Below, piece by piece: positions 1-10,208 of a DNA stretch of 64,000 bases; position 1 is the first letter of the stretch; each line of letters starts with the position of its first letter. The notes below the pieces were generated by a model. That model worked only from the letters and a program-made list of their open reading frames with translations, made no database searches and was not told the origin of the DNA. The position numbers and the translations under genes are program-made. The DNA is from Chthoniobacter sp. (GTDB lineage: Bacteria; Verrucomicrobiota; Verrucomicrobiia; Chthoniobacterales; Chthoniobacteraceae): positions 186,001-250,000 of the forward strand of contig JAIOPH010000027.1 in the NCBI GenBank assembly GCA_021414005.1. The letters are read 5' to 3'.

Positions 1-1
1 C

Positions 2-1531
2 GGAATTCCCGATCCAAATCCGGACGAGCAGAGTTCTCTAACCGGCGGTGGCAAGGAAACGGAGGTGGACTTCATCGAGAAGGATCTCAGCCTACAGAAA
101 AGCCGCGTCAGCACAGCCAAGCTGCAGTTGGAGTTGCTCCAGAAACTCAAGCCCGAAGAGTTGCCACAGGCGTTGCGGTCTATGGGAATTGAAGATCCGA
201 CGGTGACCCAAACCGGCCGCGCGATCGGCGAATTCAGCGTGGAGGAAAAGCGGCTGCTCAGTTCTGGCGTCGGCGAAAATCATCCGCGAATCACCTCGCT
301 GCGCGGACAGACGGCCGTCTATCGTAGCCAATTACAGATCGCCCTGAATGGCCAGCTCAGCGGGATCGCCAACACCTATGCGTTGGAAAAGCAAAAACTG
401 GAAGATGCGACAGCTCGAGTCGAAGTCGCCAAGCAAGCGCAGGTCGCGGAAAAGACTCGGATCAAGGACTACATCGACGCCAAGAATCGTTATTTGCAGG
501 AGCGCCGGATTTTGGAAACGTCCGAGATTAACTTGAAAGCGGAACGGATGAAGAGAGGCATCGAGATGGATCCGGCGCGGATTTGGGAAAAGGCGGAGCC
601 CTCGGTGGCTCCCGCCAAGCCCAATGTCCCGATGTATATGCTTGCGGCTGCTGCTCTCGGATTGTTTGTCGGCATCGGCCTCGCCTTCTTCATCGAGTAT
701 CTCGATACCAGCGTGAAGACTTTGGATGATGTTGAACGCTTCCTCCAGATTCCGGTTCTCGCCGTGATTCCGAAGGACATCAGCGTCCTCATGCAAACGA
801 CTGGTGATTCTCCCGACGCGGAGGCCTACCGTATTCTGCGTGCGGCTGTGGAATTCAACAAACCCCATCGCGACGCCAATACATTCACTCTGATCAGCGG
901 CGGGCCTGGCGAGGGCAAATCGACGACGATGAACAACCTAGCCTATACCTGCGCGAAAGGCGGTTACAATGTTCTTGTCGTTGATGCTGACTTGCGCCGC
1001 GCCACCCAACACAAGCTTTTTGGAGTGAGTAACGAGTTTGGCCTGACCGACTATCTCCTGGGTCGCGCCGAGATTGATGAGGTCATCAAGACGACCAAGA
1101 TCGACAATCTCTCTTTCATCCCCGCCGGCGAATTGCCCGCCGACTCCGTGGGCATTCTCAACTCCCAGCGCATGACCGACCTCATCGCCAAAGTGAAACA
1201 ACAGTATGACCTCGTCTTTTTCGACTCTCCGCCGATCCTTGGCGTGAGCGATGGCGCGGTGCTGGCGAGCGAAGTGGATGTAACCATCATGGTGGTCCAG
1301 CATCGGCGCTTTCCGCGGGCCATGCTCCAGCGGGTCAAACAGGCCGTGCTCGGCGTCGGCGGACGTCTCATCGGAGTCGTGCTCAACAACGTCGATTCCA
1401 AGCACGACGACGGCTACTCCTACTATAACAGTTACAACGAATACTACGGTGCCCGTCGCGAAGCGCCCCGCATCGAAACCGCTGCTCCGCAACTCGCCCG
1501 TCCCCGCCCGTCATCCCGCGAAGACTACTAA
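2..1531 (+). CDS. Polysaccharide biosynthesis tyrosine autokinase (Wzz/BY-kinase), 5' end cut off
   Basis: C-terminal part of an inner-membrane chain-length regulator fused to a bacterial tyrosine kinase, which controls polymerisation and export of capsule or exopolysaccharide. The frame is open to the window edge, so the GTG at 65 is internal and the true start lies upstream. Visible in order: a periplasmic coiled-coil stretch (65-600), a Pro-containing segment leading into a membrane helix near 634-700 (MLAAAALGLFVGIGLAFF), then the kinase domain with Walker A GGPGEGKST near 900, Walker A' VLVVDADLR near 975 and Walker B DLVFFDSPP near 1210. The tail near 1410-1450 is tyrosine-rich (DDGYSYYNSYNEYYG), as expected for the autophosphorylation cluster. 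The Wza-like export gene follows 12 bp downstream, consistent with a capsule/EPS operon. Confidence 0.92.
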   Translation, partial: GIPDPNPDEQSSLTGGGKETEVDFIEKDLSLQKSRVSTAKLQLELLQKLKPEELPQALRSMGIEDPTVTQTGRAIGEFSVEEKRLLSSGVGENHPRITSLRGQTAVYRSQLQIALNGQLSGIANTYALEKQKLEDATARVEVAKQAQVAEKTRIKDYIDAKNRYLQERRILETSEINLKAERMKRGIEMDPARIWEKAEPSVAPAKPNVPMYMLAAAALGLFVGIGLAFFIEYLDTSVKTLDDVERFLQIPVLAVIPKDISVLMQTTGDSPDAEAYRILRAAVEFNKPHRDANTFTLISGGPGEGKSTTMNNLAYTCAKGGYNVLVVDADLRRATQHKLFGVSNEFGLTDYLLGRAEIDEVIKTTKIDNLSFIPAGELPADSVGILNSQRMTDLIAKVKQQYDLVFFDSPPILGVSDGAVLASEVDVTIMVVQHRRFPRAMLQRVKQAVLGVGGRLIGVVLNNVDSKHDDGYSYYNSYNEYYGARREAPRIETAAPQLARPRPSSREDY

Positions 1532-1543
1532 CCTACCTCACCC

Positions 1544-2095
1544 ATGCGCCAGATTAGCCTTCTCCTCGCCCTGCTTGGGCTCCTCGTCACTCGCACCCAT
1601 GCTGACACCATTCATGCTGGCGACGTCTTCAGTTGGCGCCTGACGGGAGTGGACCCCGGAGTTATCCAAGATATCGCCAATCTACAGTTCGCCGTTGGGC
1701 CGGATGGGATAGTGAACATTCCGATGATTGGAAAAATGAAGGTCGCTGGTCTTACTTCTTCCCAAGTCGAAGATCAGGTTCAGGCGCGATATATCGCAGA
1801 CAAGATCTTTACCAAGCCGGTCGTGATTATCAGCGTTGAACAGGCGCAGGTGCAGCGCTCCGTCACAATTAGTGGTGGTGTCAAAGGGCCGGGAAAACAA
1901 CAATGGACGACCGACATGACCTTGGCTTCGGCAATTGGCGGGGCTGGCGGCCCATCCGATTTCGGCGATGTAAAAAAAATCCGCGTCGTTCGCGATGGAA
2001 AGATTTTGGGGATTTTTAATCTCAAGCTGATTGAAAAGGATCCATCTAAAGATATTAAACTTCTCGCTAGCGACCAGGTTGTTATCCCGGAGTAG
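1544..2095 (+). CDS. Polysaccharide export protein (Wza-like, Poly_export/SLBB)
   Basis: Periplasmic or outer-membrane export protein of 183 residues. It has an N-terminal signal peptide (MRQISLLLALLGLLVTRTHA) with no lipobox cysteine, so it is not an obvious lipoprotein. A Poly_export domain follows (about residues 22-100: HAGDVFSWRL, then VGPDGIVNIPMIGKMKVAGL), then an SLBB-like segment (about 105-180: VTISGGVKGPG, LASAIGGAGGP, IRVVRDGK). It is shorter than E. coli Wza and lacks its C-terminal membrane helix. Base composition is less GC-rich than in most of the window. Together with the autokinase just upstream it suggests a Wzy-type export line that begins outside the window. Confidence 0.9.
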   Translation: MRQISLLLALLGLLVTRTHADTIHAGDVFSWRLTGVDPGVIQDIANLQFAVGPDGIVNIPMIGKMKVAGLTSSQVEDQVQARYIADKIFTKPVVIISVEQAQVQRSVTISGGVKGPGKQQWTTDMTLASAIGGAGGPSDFGDVKKIRVVRDGKILGIFNLKLIEKDPSKDIKLLASDQVVIPE

Positions 2096-2107
2096 CGGAC
2101 ACCGTAC

Positions 2108-2695
2108 TTACACGCTGGCGATAAGCGCCCGGTGCTTCCACAGGTAGCGGACGCCGGAATAGAGCGTTAGCCCGAGCGCTAAATACAGCAGCGCGTGGCC
2201 GCCGTAGATCCACGCCTGAGGGAATGGCGTCAGCAGCGTCGCCGGAATCCGGCCCGCAAGTTCCCACTCCTTCAGCACGAGTAGGAGTAGGAAGTAGATC
2301 ACCATGACGATCTGCCACGCGGTTTTGTGTTTCCCTAGGCGCTCGGAGGCCAGCACGATGCCTTTCCCGGCCGCCAGGAGACGCAGTCCGGTAATAAGAA
2401 ACTCGCGGCTGATCACGACAATCGCCGCCCAAGCCGGAATTGCATGCAGCGGCACAAGGCAGATGAACGCCGCGGCAATCATGATCTTGTCCGCGAGCGG
2501 GTCCATGAGTTTGCCAAAATCGCTCACCAAATTCCGCCGCCGGGCGATCTCGCCATCGAGATAATCCGTGATTCCCGCCGCCACGAACGTCACCAGCCCC
2601 ACGGTGAAATGCCACGCCCATTCGGACGACAGCGCCGCGACGAAAATGATCGTCAGAAAAAAGCGCGCGACGGTGAGTTGGTTGGGCAGATTCAT
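2108..2695 (-). CDS. pgsA: CDP-diacylglycerol--glycerol-3-phosphate 3-phosphatidyltransferase
   Basis: Membrane enzyme that makes phosphatidylglycerophosphate from CDP-diacylglycerol and glycerol-3-phosphate, the first committed step to phosphatidylglycerol. The full CDP-alcohol phosphotransferase signature D-x2-DG-x2-AR-x8-G-x3-D-x3-D is present at about residues 44-69 (DYLDGEIARR, then GKLMDPLAD). Several hydrophobic segments cover the 195 residues, which is a normal length. It lies opposite to and convergent with the export gene (stop codons 12 bp apart) and is divergent from gnd. Confidence 0.95.
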   Translation of the reverse strand: MNLPNQLTVARFFLTIIFVAALSSEWAWHFTVGLVTFVAAGITDYLDGEIARRRNLVSDFGKLMDPLADKIMIAAAFICLVPLHAIPAWAAIVVISREFLITGLRLLAAGKGIVLASERLGKHKTAWQIVMVIYFLLLLVLKEWELAGRIPATLLTPFPQAWIYGGHALLYLALGLTLYSGVRYLWKHRALIASV

Positions 2696-2834
2696 GCAGC
2701 GCCCAAGCGCTTAGCCGAGCCCCGTCGCCGCGTCCACGAAAGACCGGAAATATCCTGGCCAAAACTCCGTTGCGTCCTCTTTGCGCTTCACCCTACTCTC
2801 CCACCCCTCGCATCTTTTCTTGAAACCAAAACCT

Positions 2835-4256
<1,422 letters not shown>

Positions 4257-4342
4257 TCGTCCGCGCGAAGAACGCCGCGCCGATTCCTTTTCCCGCATCG
4301 GATCGGGCGTGACGAGGCGTGCGAACCGAGTGGCTTTTCCGA

Positions 4343-4369
4343 AAAGCGCCGGGCACCTTCCGGCGCTTT
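4343..4369 (+). terminator. 10-bp perfect hairpin after gnd, abutting the next start codon
   Basis: Arms AAAGCGCCGG (4343-4352) and CCGGCGCTTT (4360-4369) with a 7-nt loop, followed by C and then the ATG at 4371. It has the stem of an intrinsic terminator for gnd but only a three-T tail. The hairpin occupies exactly where a ribosome-binding site for the next gene would be. Confidence 0.6.
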
Positions 4370-4370
4370 C

Positions 4371-5312
4371 ATGCCACCCATTCGCACAGCCTTTGTTCTC
4401 GGCGCCGGCCTCGGCACCCGCTTGCGCGCGGTCACGATGCGCCGCCCGAAGCCGCTCATCCCAGTCGTCAACCGCCCGCTGATTTCCTACGCTTTCGACC
4501 ACTTGCTCGAAGTCGGCATTCAGCGACTGGTCGTGAATACCCACTGGCAGGCGGAGCGATACGCGGAGTTTTTCCCCTCTGCAGACTATCGCGGGGCGAA
4601 ACTGATTTTTCGGCACGAGTCGCCGGAGGTGCTGGAAACGGCGGGCGGCATTTGGAACGTCCGCGACCTCCTGCGCGACGAACCGTTCATCGTCTATAAC
4701 GGCGACATTTTTACTGACCTCCCGCTCGCACCCGCACTCCGTGCTCACCGCGAGCGCGGCAATGAAGTCACGCTCATCCTCCGCTCGGCGGATGGCCCTC
4801 TCCAAATTGCCTGCGACACCACCAGCGGACGCGTCACCGACCTGAGCCACCAAGTCGATCCGGCGAGTGATCTGCGCTTTCTTTTCACGGGGATTTACAT
4901 CGTCTGTCCCGAGTTCATCCGGCGCATCCCACCCGCGACGAAAATCAGTGTCATCCCGATTTTCTGCGAAATGATACGCGCGGGCGCGAAGCTCGGCGGC
5001 GTCGTGATCGACGACGGAAGCTGGCGGGATCTCGGCTCGCGCGAGCAGTATCTCGCGGTGCATTCGGCGCTGGCGCAAAACGGCATGCGGCCCGACGAGT
5101 GGATTCACCCGACCGCGCACGTCGCGTCGGACGCCCGGATCAGCGGAGCCACAGCCATCGCCCCCGGAGCCCGTGTCGGCGCGGGCGCGGTGTTGCGCGA
5201 TTGCCTCGTGTGGGAAAACGCCGAGGTCGCACCCGGCGCGGATCTCACGCGCTGCATCGTCACCCGCGCCGCGCGGGCCGAGGGGACACAGACGGATTTC
5301 GACTTCGCCTAA
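4371..5312 (+). CDS. NDP-sugar pyrophosphorylase, MurU-like with left-handed beta-helix tail
   Basis: Nucleotidyltransferase of 313 aa. The N-terminus has the GT-A pyrophosphorylase signature (LGAGLGTRLRAVT followed by RRPKPLIPVVNRPLI), and VYNGDIFTDLPL carries the metal-binding Asp near residue 107. Residues about 245-305 contain hexapeptide-type repeats (IHPTAHVASDARISGA, IAPGARVGAGA), a left-handed beta-helix. The gene directly downstream encodes an AmgK-like sugar kinase. In Pseudomonas AmgK phosphorylates MurNAc/GlcNAc at the anomeric carbon and MurU converts MurNAc-1-P to UDP-MurNAc, so a cell-wall recycling role is inferred. Pseudomonas MurU lacks the beta-helix tail, so a mannose-1-phosphate guanylyltransferase-type substrate remains possible. 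Confidence 0.8.
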   Translation: MPPIRTAFVLGAGLGTRLRAVTMRRPKPLIPVVNRPLISYAFDHLLEVGIQRLVVNTHWQAERYAEFFPSADYRGAKLIFRHESPEVLETAGGIWNVRDLLRDEPFIVYNGDIFTDLPLAPALRAHRERGNEVTLILRSADGPLQIACDTTSGRVTDLSHQVDPASDLRFLFTGIYIVCPEFIRRIPPATKISVIPIFCEMIRAGAKLGGVVIDDGSWRDLGSREQYLAVHSALAQNGMRPDEWIHPTAHVASDARISGATAIAPGARVGAGAVLRDCLVWENAEVAPGADLTRCIVTRAARAEGTQTDFDFA

Positions 5313-5336
5313 GAACTCGCGCACATTTTTCGCCCC

Positions 5337-6287
5337 ATGTCCGCCAGCCACGCTCCGCACAGTATCTCTGTCCTCCCTATCGAAAAGGGCGGCTCCGGGC
5401 GCAAATTCTGGCGCATGCATGTAGGCGGGCAGACGCTCATCCTCGTGCGCTACGGCGAGGATCGCCCGGAGAACAAACACTACGTCGCCATCGCGCGCTT
5501 CCTCGCCGGCGTCGGCGTGCGCGTGCCGGTCACGCATTTTCATGATGAAAGCGAAGGCCTGATCATCATGGAGGACGCCGGAGAGACCGACCTCTGGAGC
5601 CGACGCCACGACCCGTGGCCCCAGCGCCGCGCGCTCTACCAGCGCACCCTCGACCAGGCGCTCATTCTGCACACGCAGGCCCATCGCGCGCCCGGCGCGG
5701 ACTCGCTCACCATCCTGCAGCCGGTCTTCGACGCCGCACTTTACCGCTGGGAGCAGGATTACTTTTTCGAGCACTGCCTCGGCCGGCATTTTCGCATCAG
5801 CCCCGAGCGCCTGGAGGCTGAAGGCGACCGCGCGCGGCTTCGTGAAATCGCCGAGCATCTGGCCAAGCAGCCGCGCTGTCTCGTGCATCGCGATTTCCAA
5901 AGCCAGAACATCATCGTACGCGACGGCGAAATCTGCCTCATCGACTTCCAGGGTCTCCGCCCCGGACTCGCGCAGTACGACATCGCCTCGCTGCTCCTCG
6001 ATCCCTACGTCACGCTCACGCCCGCCGAGCGCGAAGAACTCCTCGCCCACTACCTCAGCGGCCTCCACGGTCCCGGCCGCCACGGAGCGCCCGGCTTCCG
6101 CTCGCTTTACGAACTCTGCGCCATGCAGCGCCTCATGCAGGCGCTCGGTGCCTACGGCAAACTCGGCCACGCTGACGGCCGCACGCCTTTTCTCGACCAC
6201 ATCCCGGCGGCCCTGCACTCGCTGCGCGAAGTCCTCGCGGGCATCGCGGGTCTCGATCGACTGCGCGCCTTGCTCGCCGCGCTTTAG
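5337..6287 (+). CDS. AmgK-like aminoglycoside-phosphotransferase-fold sugar kinase
   Basis: Cytosolic kinase of 316 aa in the APH/choline kinase fold, related to AmgK. The catalytic Brenner motif LVHRDFQSQNIIV lies near residues 181-193, with the HxDxxxxN residues intact, followed by the metal-binding LIDFQGLRPG. The N-terminus has the nucleotide-binding GGSGRKFWRM strand. It lies 24 bp after the MurU-like gene in the same direction and convergent with cysC. The pairing with a pyrophosphorylase is the main evidence for a cell-wall sugar salvage role; substrate specificity cannot be read from sequence. Confidence 0.82.
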   Translation: MSASHAPHSISVLPIEKGGSGRKFWRMHVGGQTLILVRYGEDRPENKHYVAIARFLAGVGVRVPVTHFHDESEGLIIMEDAGETDLWSRRHDPWPQRRALYQRTLDQALILHTQAHRAPGADSLTILQPVFDAALYRWEQDYFFEHCLGRHFRISPERLEAEGDRARLREIAEHLAKQPRCLVHRDFQSQNIIVRDGEICLIDFQGLRPGLAQYDIASLLLDPYVTLTPAEREELLAHYLSGLHGPGRHGAPGFRSLYELCAMQRLMQALGAYGKLGHADGRTPFLDHIPAALHSLREVLAGIAGLDRLRALLAAL

Positions 6288-6303
6288 CAGAAAAGGGAGC
6301 GCG

Positions 6304-6927
6304 CTACACCTGCGCCGTCGCTAGCTGCACCCGCGGGAGCAGGAAGTCCACAATCTGTGCCACGCATTCTCGCACCTCGAACTCCGCCGTGCGCACATGC
6401 ACGTCCGGCGTCTCGGGCGCTTCATACGGCGCATCAATGCCGGTGAATTGCTGGATCTCCCCGGCGCGCGCGCGGCGGTAGAGTTGCTTCGGATCGCGCT
6501 GCTCGCAGACCGCCAGCGGCGCGTCGATGAACACCTCGAAAAATTCGCACCCGCTTGCGGCGGCGATGGCGCGCGCTTTTTCGCGATCTTCGCGATACGG
6601 CGAGATGAAAGCGGTGATCGTCACCTGCCCGGACATCGCCAGCAGCCGCGCCACCTCGGCGGTGCGGCGGATGTTTTCCGCGCGATCCTCGGGCGAAAAG
6701 CCGAGGTCCGCATTGAGCGCGCGCCGCAGGTTGTCGCCATCGAGCAGAAAGGCGTGGAGGCCGCGCTCGAACAGCTCGCGCTCGACTTCGCGCGAGATCG
6801 TGGACTTGCCCGAACCCGAAAGACCGGTGAACCAAACCACACATCCCTGGTGACCGGCCAGCGCCCAGCGCTGCGTCGTCGTGACGTGGCCTTCGCTCAC
6901 AAAGAGATTCTTTTGCTCACTGCTCAT
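6304..6927 (-). CDS. cysC: Adenylyl-sulfate kinase
   Basis: Phosphorylates adenosine 5'-phosphosulfate to PAPS, the sulfate donor for assimilation and for sulfotransferases. P-loop GLSGSGKST near residue 37, DGDNLRRALNADLGFS, then FISPYREDREKAR and FEVFIDAPLAVCEQRDPKQLY, all typical of APS kinase. The ATG at 6927 gives 207 aa; the frame continues open far upstream, but that part is antisense to asnB. It is a stand-alone kinase, with no cysD, cysN or cysH nearby. Its neighbours are polysaccharide-type genes, so PAPS for sulfated glycans is possible but unproven. It is divergent from asnB with a 96-bp gap. Confidence 0.93.
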   Translation of the reverse strand: MSSEQKNLFVSEGHVTTTQRWALAGHQGCVVWFTGLSGSGKSTISREVERELFERGLHAFLLDGDNLRRALNADLGFSPEDRAENIRRTAEVARLLAMSGQVTITAFISPYREDREKARAIAAASGCEFFEVFIDAPLAVCEQRDPKQLYRRARAGEIQQFTGIDAPYEAPETPDVHVRTAEFEVRECVAQIVDFLLPRVQLATAQV

Positions 6928-7023
6928 ACGCGAAAGTCTTTGCCGAATCGGGCGCGTCTTTGGCAAGGCTGCGCTTGTCTTTCCCATGTCCGTCCCGCGC
7001 CCACCTTCCAATCGTCCCACCGC

Positions 7024-8886
7024 ATGTGCGGCATAGCCGGCTTCGCGGGGCGCGGGGATTCCGGCGTATTGCGCCGGATGACGGACGCCATCACGCACCG
7101 CGGCCCCGATGCGGAGGGGCATTGGGCGGAGGAAAAAGCGGGCGTCTTCCTCGGGCATCGCCGCCTCTCCATCGTGGATCTCGCCGGGGGCGCGCAGCCC
7201 ATGTGGACCGCCGACCAGCAGCTCGGCGTGACCTTCAACGGCGAGATCTACAACCACGCCGAACTCCGCGCGGAGTTGAAGATGCGCGGCTGCCAGTTCA
7301 CCACCGACCACAGCGATACCGAAGTGCTGCTCCACGGCTACCGCGAGTGGGGCGAGAGTTTCGTCGAGCGGCTCAATGGCATGTGGGCGTTCGTCATCTA
7401 CGACCGCACGCGGCAGCGCCTTTTCGGCAGCCGCGACCGCTTTGGAAAAAAGCCGCTCTACTATTTTCAGGAGGGCGAAACTTTCGGCTTCGCGAGCGAG
7501 TTGCCTGCGCTGCTCCAGCATCCGCATTGCCCGCGCAACCTCTCGCCGCTCTCGCTTAAAAAGTACTTCGCCTACTGCTACATCCCCGCGCCGCGCTCGA
7601 TTTACGAACGCGTGTGGAAACTGCCGGGCGGGCACTCGTTCACCTTTGATCTCGGCAGCCGTGAGCTGAAGACGTGGCGGTGGTGGGAGTTCGTGCTTGA
7701 TGCCGATCCCTCGTTCAGTCCGGCGCTCGTTACTTCCGACGCACTTTGTGAGGAAATTCGGGAAACCCTCGAACGCGCCGTCCAGCGCCGACTGATGTCC
7801 GACGTGCCCCTCGGCGTCTTTCTCAGCGGCGGCATCGACAGCTCGGCCATCGCCGCGCTCGCCGCGAAGCACGTCCCCGCCGGCCAGCTCAACACGTTTT
7901 CGATCGGCTTCAACGAACCCAGCTTTGACGAGTCCACCTTCGCCCAACTCGTTGCCGACAAACTCGGCACGCGACATCACAACGACATCCTCGACCTCGA
8001 CAAGTCCGTCGCGCTCCTGCCCGAGATCGTCGCGCGGCTCGACGAACCGCTCGGCGACGGTTCGCTGCTCCCGACGTATCTGCTTTCGCGCTTCACCCGC
8101 CAGCACGTCACCGTCGCGCTCGGCGGCGATGGCGGCGACGAACTCTTCGCCGGTTACGATCCCTTTCGCGCCCTGCGCGCCGCCGAGCTTTACGCGAAGT
8201 TTGTGCCGCGTCCGGTGCATCACGCCATCCGACTGCTCGCCGCGCGCCTGCCGGTTTCGCATGAAAACGTGAGCTTCGATTTCAAAATCAAGCGCACGCT
8301 AATGGGCCTGAGCTATCCGCCGAAAATCTGGAACGCCGTCTGGATGGGCGCGCTCGAACCCAGCGGCCTCGCCCAGCTTTTCCGCGAGCCGTGTAACGAG
8401 GAGGAAATTTATAGCGAAGCCATCGCGGCCTGGGACCGCTGCGCCCAGCCGAACCTCGTGGACCGCGCGCTCCAGTTTTTCACGAACGTCTATTTGCCGG
8501 ACAACATCCTCACCAAAATCGACCGCGCCTCGATGATGTGTTCGCTCGAAGCCCGCTCGCCATTTCTCGACATCGAGGTGGTCGATCTCGCCCGCCGCAT
8601 CCCGTGGCAGCTCAAGCTCCGCAGCGGCCAGACGAAATGGATTTTGAAACGCGCCCTCGATCCGCTGCTCCCGCGCGAAATCATCGACCGCAAAAAGAAA
8701 GGCTTTGGCATGCCCATCGGCCGCTGGCTGCGCGAGGGGAAATTCACTTTCGACCACGCCCGCACCTTTCCGTATCTCGACGCGGCCTTCGCCGAGCGCC
8801 AGCACGCCGCCCACCTGAGCGGCGCGCGCGACGAGCGGCTCTTCCTCTGGAGTTACTGGCTGCTCAGCCAGTGGATGAAACGATGA
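7024..8886 (+). CDS. asnB: Asparagine synthase (glutamine-hydrolysing) / exopolysaccharide-type amidotransferase
   Basis: Two-domain amidotransferase of 620 aa. It begins MCGIAGF, placing the catalytic Cys2 for glutamine hydrolysis directly after the start and fixing the ATG at 7024. The glutaminase half contains RGPDAEGHW, LGHRRLSIVDL and GVTFNGEIYNHAELR. The synthetase half has the PP-loop SGGIDSSAIAAL near residue 270, GGDGGDELFAGY and SPFLDIEVVDLA. The same fold is used for asparagine synthesis and for amidation in exosortase/EPS clusters. Because it is followed by a glycosyltransferase and PEP-CTERM proteins occur elsewhere in the window, the latter is plausible. Confidence 0.92.
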   Translation: MCGIAGFAGRGDSGVLRRMTDAITHRGPDAEGHWAEEKAGVFLGHRRLSIVDLAGGAQPMWTADQQLGVTFNGEIYNHAELRAELKMRGCQFTTDHSDTEVLLHGYREWGESFVERLNGMWAFVIYDRTRQRLFGSRDRFGKKPLYYFQEGETFGFASELPALLQHPHCPRNLSPLSLKKYFAYCYIPAPRSIYERVWKLPGGHSFTFDLGSRELKTWRWWEFVLDADPSFSPALVTSDALCEEIRETLERAVQRRLMSDVPLGVFLSGGIDSSAIAALAAKHVPAGQLNTFSIGFNEPSFDESTFAQLVADKLGTRHHNDILDLDKSVALLPEIVARLDEPLGDGSLLPTYLLSRFTRQHVTVALGGDGGDELFAGYDPFRALRAAELYAKFVPRPVHHAIRLLAARLPVSHENVSFDFKIKRTLMGLSYPPKIWNAVWMGALEPSGLAQLFREPCNEEEIYSEAIAAWDRCAQPNLVDRALQFFTNVYLPDNILTKIDRASMMCSLEARSPFLDIEVVDLARRIPWQLKLRSGQTKWILKRALDPLLPREIIDRKKKGFGMPIGRWLREGKFTFDHARTFPYLDAAFAERQHAAHLSGARDERLFLWSYWLLSQWMKR

Positions 8887-8902
8887 ACGCCCCGCTGCCA
8901 CT

Positions 8903-8922
8903 GCGAGCGTCCCGCTCGCTCC
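8903..8922 (-). repeat. GGAG-foot palindrome between asnB and the glycosyltransferase (REP-like)
   Basis: On the minus strand a GGAG tetranucleotide is directly followed by CGAGCG-GGA-CGCTCG, a 6-bp stem with a 3-nt loop, extendable by one pair. A tetranucleotide foot plus palindrome is the REP layout. It fills most of the 73-bp gap between the two genes. Confidence 0.45.
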
Positions 8923-8959
8923 GGGAAACGCACGCGTCCCGGAACACCACCATGCCGCG

Positions 8960-10108
8960 ATGAAAATTCTCGTCCTCTGCTACGAATATCCGCCGCTCGG
9001 CGGCGGCGGCGGGCGCGTGGCGCAGAGCATCGCGGAGCAGATGGTCGCACGCGGCCACGAGGTGCGCGTGCAAACTGCCGCGCTCGGCTGGCGCTCGGTC
9101 CATGAGTGCATCGGCGGCGTGGAGGTCTTCCGCACCGCCAGCGGACGCCGCGCGCCCGACACCTGCCGCGTTCACGAAATGGCCGCCTATTGCGCGACCA
9201 GTTTTCTCCCCACGCTCCGCCACATCCGCGCGTGGCACCCCGATGTCATCCATGCGCACTTTGCCATGCCCACCGGCTTGCTCGCCTGGGCCGTGCATCG
9301 CCTCACTGGCGTTCCGTATGTCCTCACCGCGCACCTCGGCGATGTCCCCGGCGGCGTGCCGGAGCAAACCGACACCTTGTTCAAATTCATCGGTCCCATC
9401 GCCCGCCGCGTCTGGAGCCGCGCTGCCGCCGCGACCGCCGTCAGCTCTTTCGTGCAGGAACTCGCCGAGCGGGCCTACGGGCGGAAAGTCGTGCGTATCC
9501 TCAATGGCATCGACCTTGGAGACGAAAGCGTGAAGGGGCAGGCGGCAAGTGTCAGCGAGCAGCCTCACTTCGTCTTCGTCGGCCGGTTCAGCGAGCAGAA
9601 GCAACCGCGCGTTTTCACCGAAGCGCTTGCGCAACTCCACGCGGAGCCCTGGCTGGCCACCATGATCGGCGACGGTCCGCACCGACCCGCCGTGGAGGAG
9701 AGCATCGCCCGCCACGGTCTCGGCGAGCGGGTGCGACTGACCGGCTGGCTCGATGCGCCCACCGTGCAGCGCGTGCTGGCGCAAGCCGATGCGCTGGTCA
9801 TGCCGTCGCTTTCCGAGGGTCTCCCCGTCGCGGCCATCGAGGCGCTGAAACACGGTCTCGCCATCATCGCCAGCGACATTCCCGGCATGCGCGATGTGCT
9901 CGCTGACGGCGTCAATGGGCGCGTCTTTCCTGTCGGCGATACCGGCATGCTCGCGACACAACTCGGCTCGCTGCTCGCCGACCGGCCTGCTCTCCTCGCG
10001 ATGAAGCGCGCGAGTCGGGAAAAGGCGCGAACCTTTGACCTCCCTCGCATCACCGACGAATACGAAGAAGTCCTCCAGAGCGTGTGCGGGCTGGAAAATC
10101 GCCCTTGA
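8960..10108 (+). CDS. Glycosyltransferase family 4 (GT-B fold)
   Basis: Cytosolic or membrane-associated GT4 enzyme of 382 aa that uses a nucleotide sugar to extend a glycan, probably in polysaccharide synthesis given its neighbours. The N-terminal Rossmann domain starts ILVLCYEYPPLGGGGGRVA with the glycine-rich acceptor loop. The linker strand HFVFVGRFSEQKQPRVF begins the donor domain, and the GT4 E-x7-E nucleotide-sugar signature is seen in SLSEGLPVAAIEALKHG followed by SDIPGMRDVLADGVNG. It lies 73 bp after asnB in the same direction. The acceptor sugar cannot be deduced. Confidence 0.9.
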   Translation: MKILVLCYEYPPLGGGGGRVAQSIAEQMVARGHEVRVQTAALGWRSVHECIGGVEVFRTASGRRAPDTCRVHEMAAYCATSFLPTLRHIRAWHPDVIHAHFAMPTGLLAWAVHRLTGVPYVLTAHLGDVPGGVPEQTDTLFKFIGPIARRVWSRAAAATAVSSFVQELAERAYGRKVVRILNGIDLGDESVKGQAASVSEQPHFVFVGRFSEQKQPRVFTEALAQLHAEPWLATMIGDGPHRPAVEESIARHGLGERVRLTGWLDAPTVQRVLAQADALVMPSLSEGLPVAAIEALKHGLAIIASDIPGMRDVLADGVNGRVFPVGDTGMLATQLGSLLADRPALLAMKRASREKARTFDLPRITDEYEEVLQSVCGLENRP

Positions 10109-10133
10109 CGCACTTTGGGTGGGTGACTAGGCA
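10105..10133 (+). promoter_or_regulatory. Weak sigma70-like promoter candidate for the small secreted protein
   Basis: TTGACG (10105-10110), a 17-nt spacer and TAGGCA (10128-10133). The -35 matches the consensus in five of six positions, the -10 is poor. A short inverted repeat (GCACTT, GGC, AAGTGC at 10135-10149) follows. A similar TAGGCT box precedes the PurA-like gene near 13870. Confidence 0.3.
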
Positions 10134-10208
10134 GGCACTTGGCAAGTGCAACTGCATTTCGTGGTCGCGCCGGATGCCAAAACATCAACCCAGAAAGTCA
10201 TAATCATC

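Noticed and set aside
6397..7023. N-terminal extension of asnB and upstream extension of cysC
   Set aside because: The extra codons are antisense to the other gene; the catalytic Cys2 of asnB must follow the start directly.
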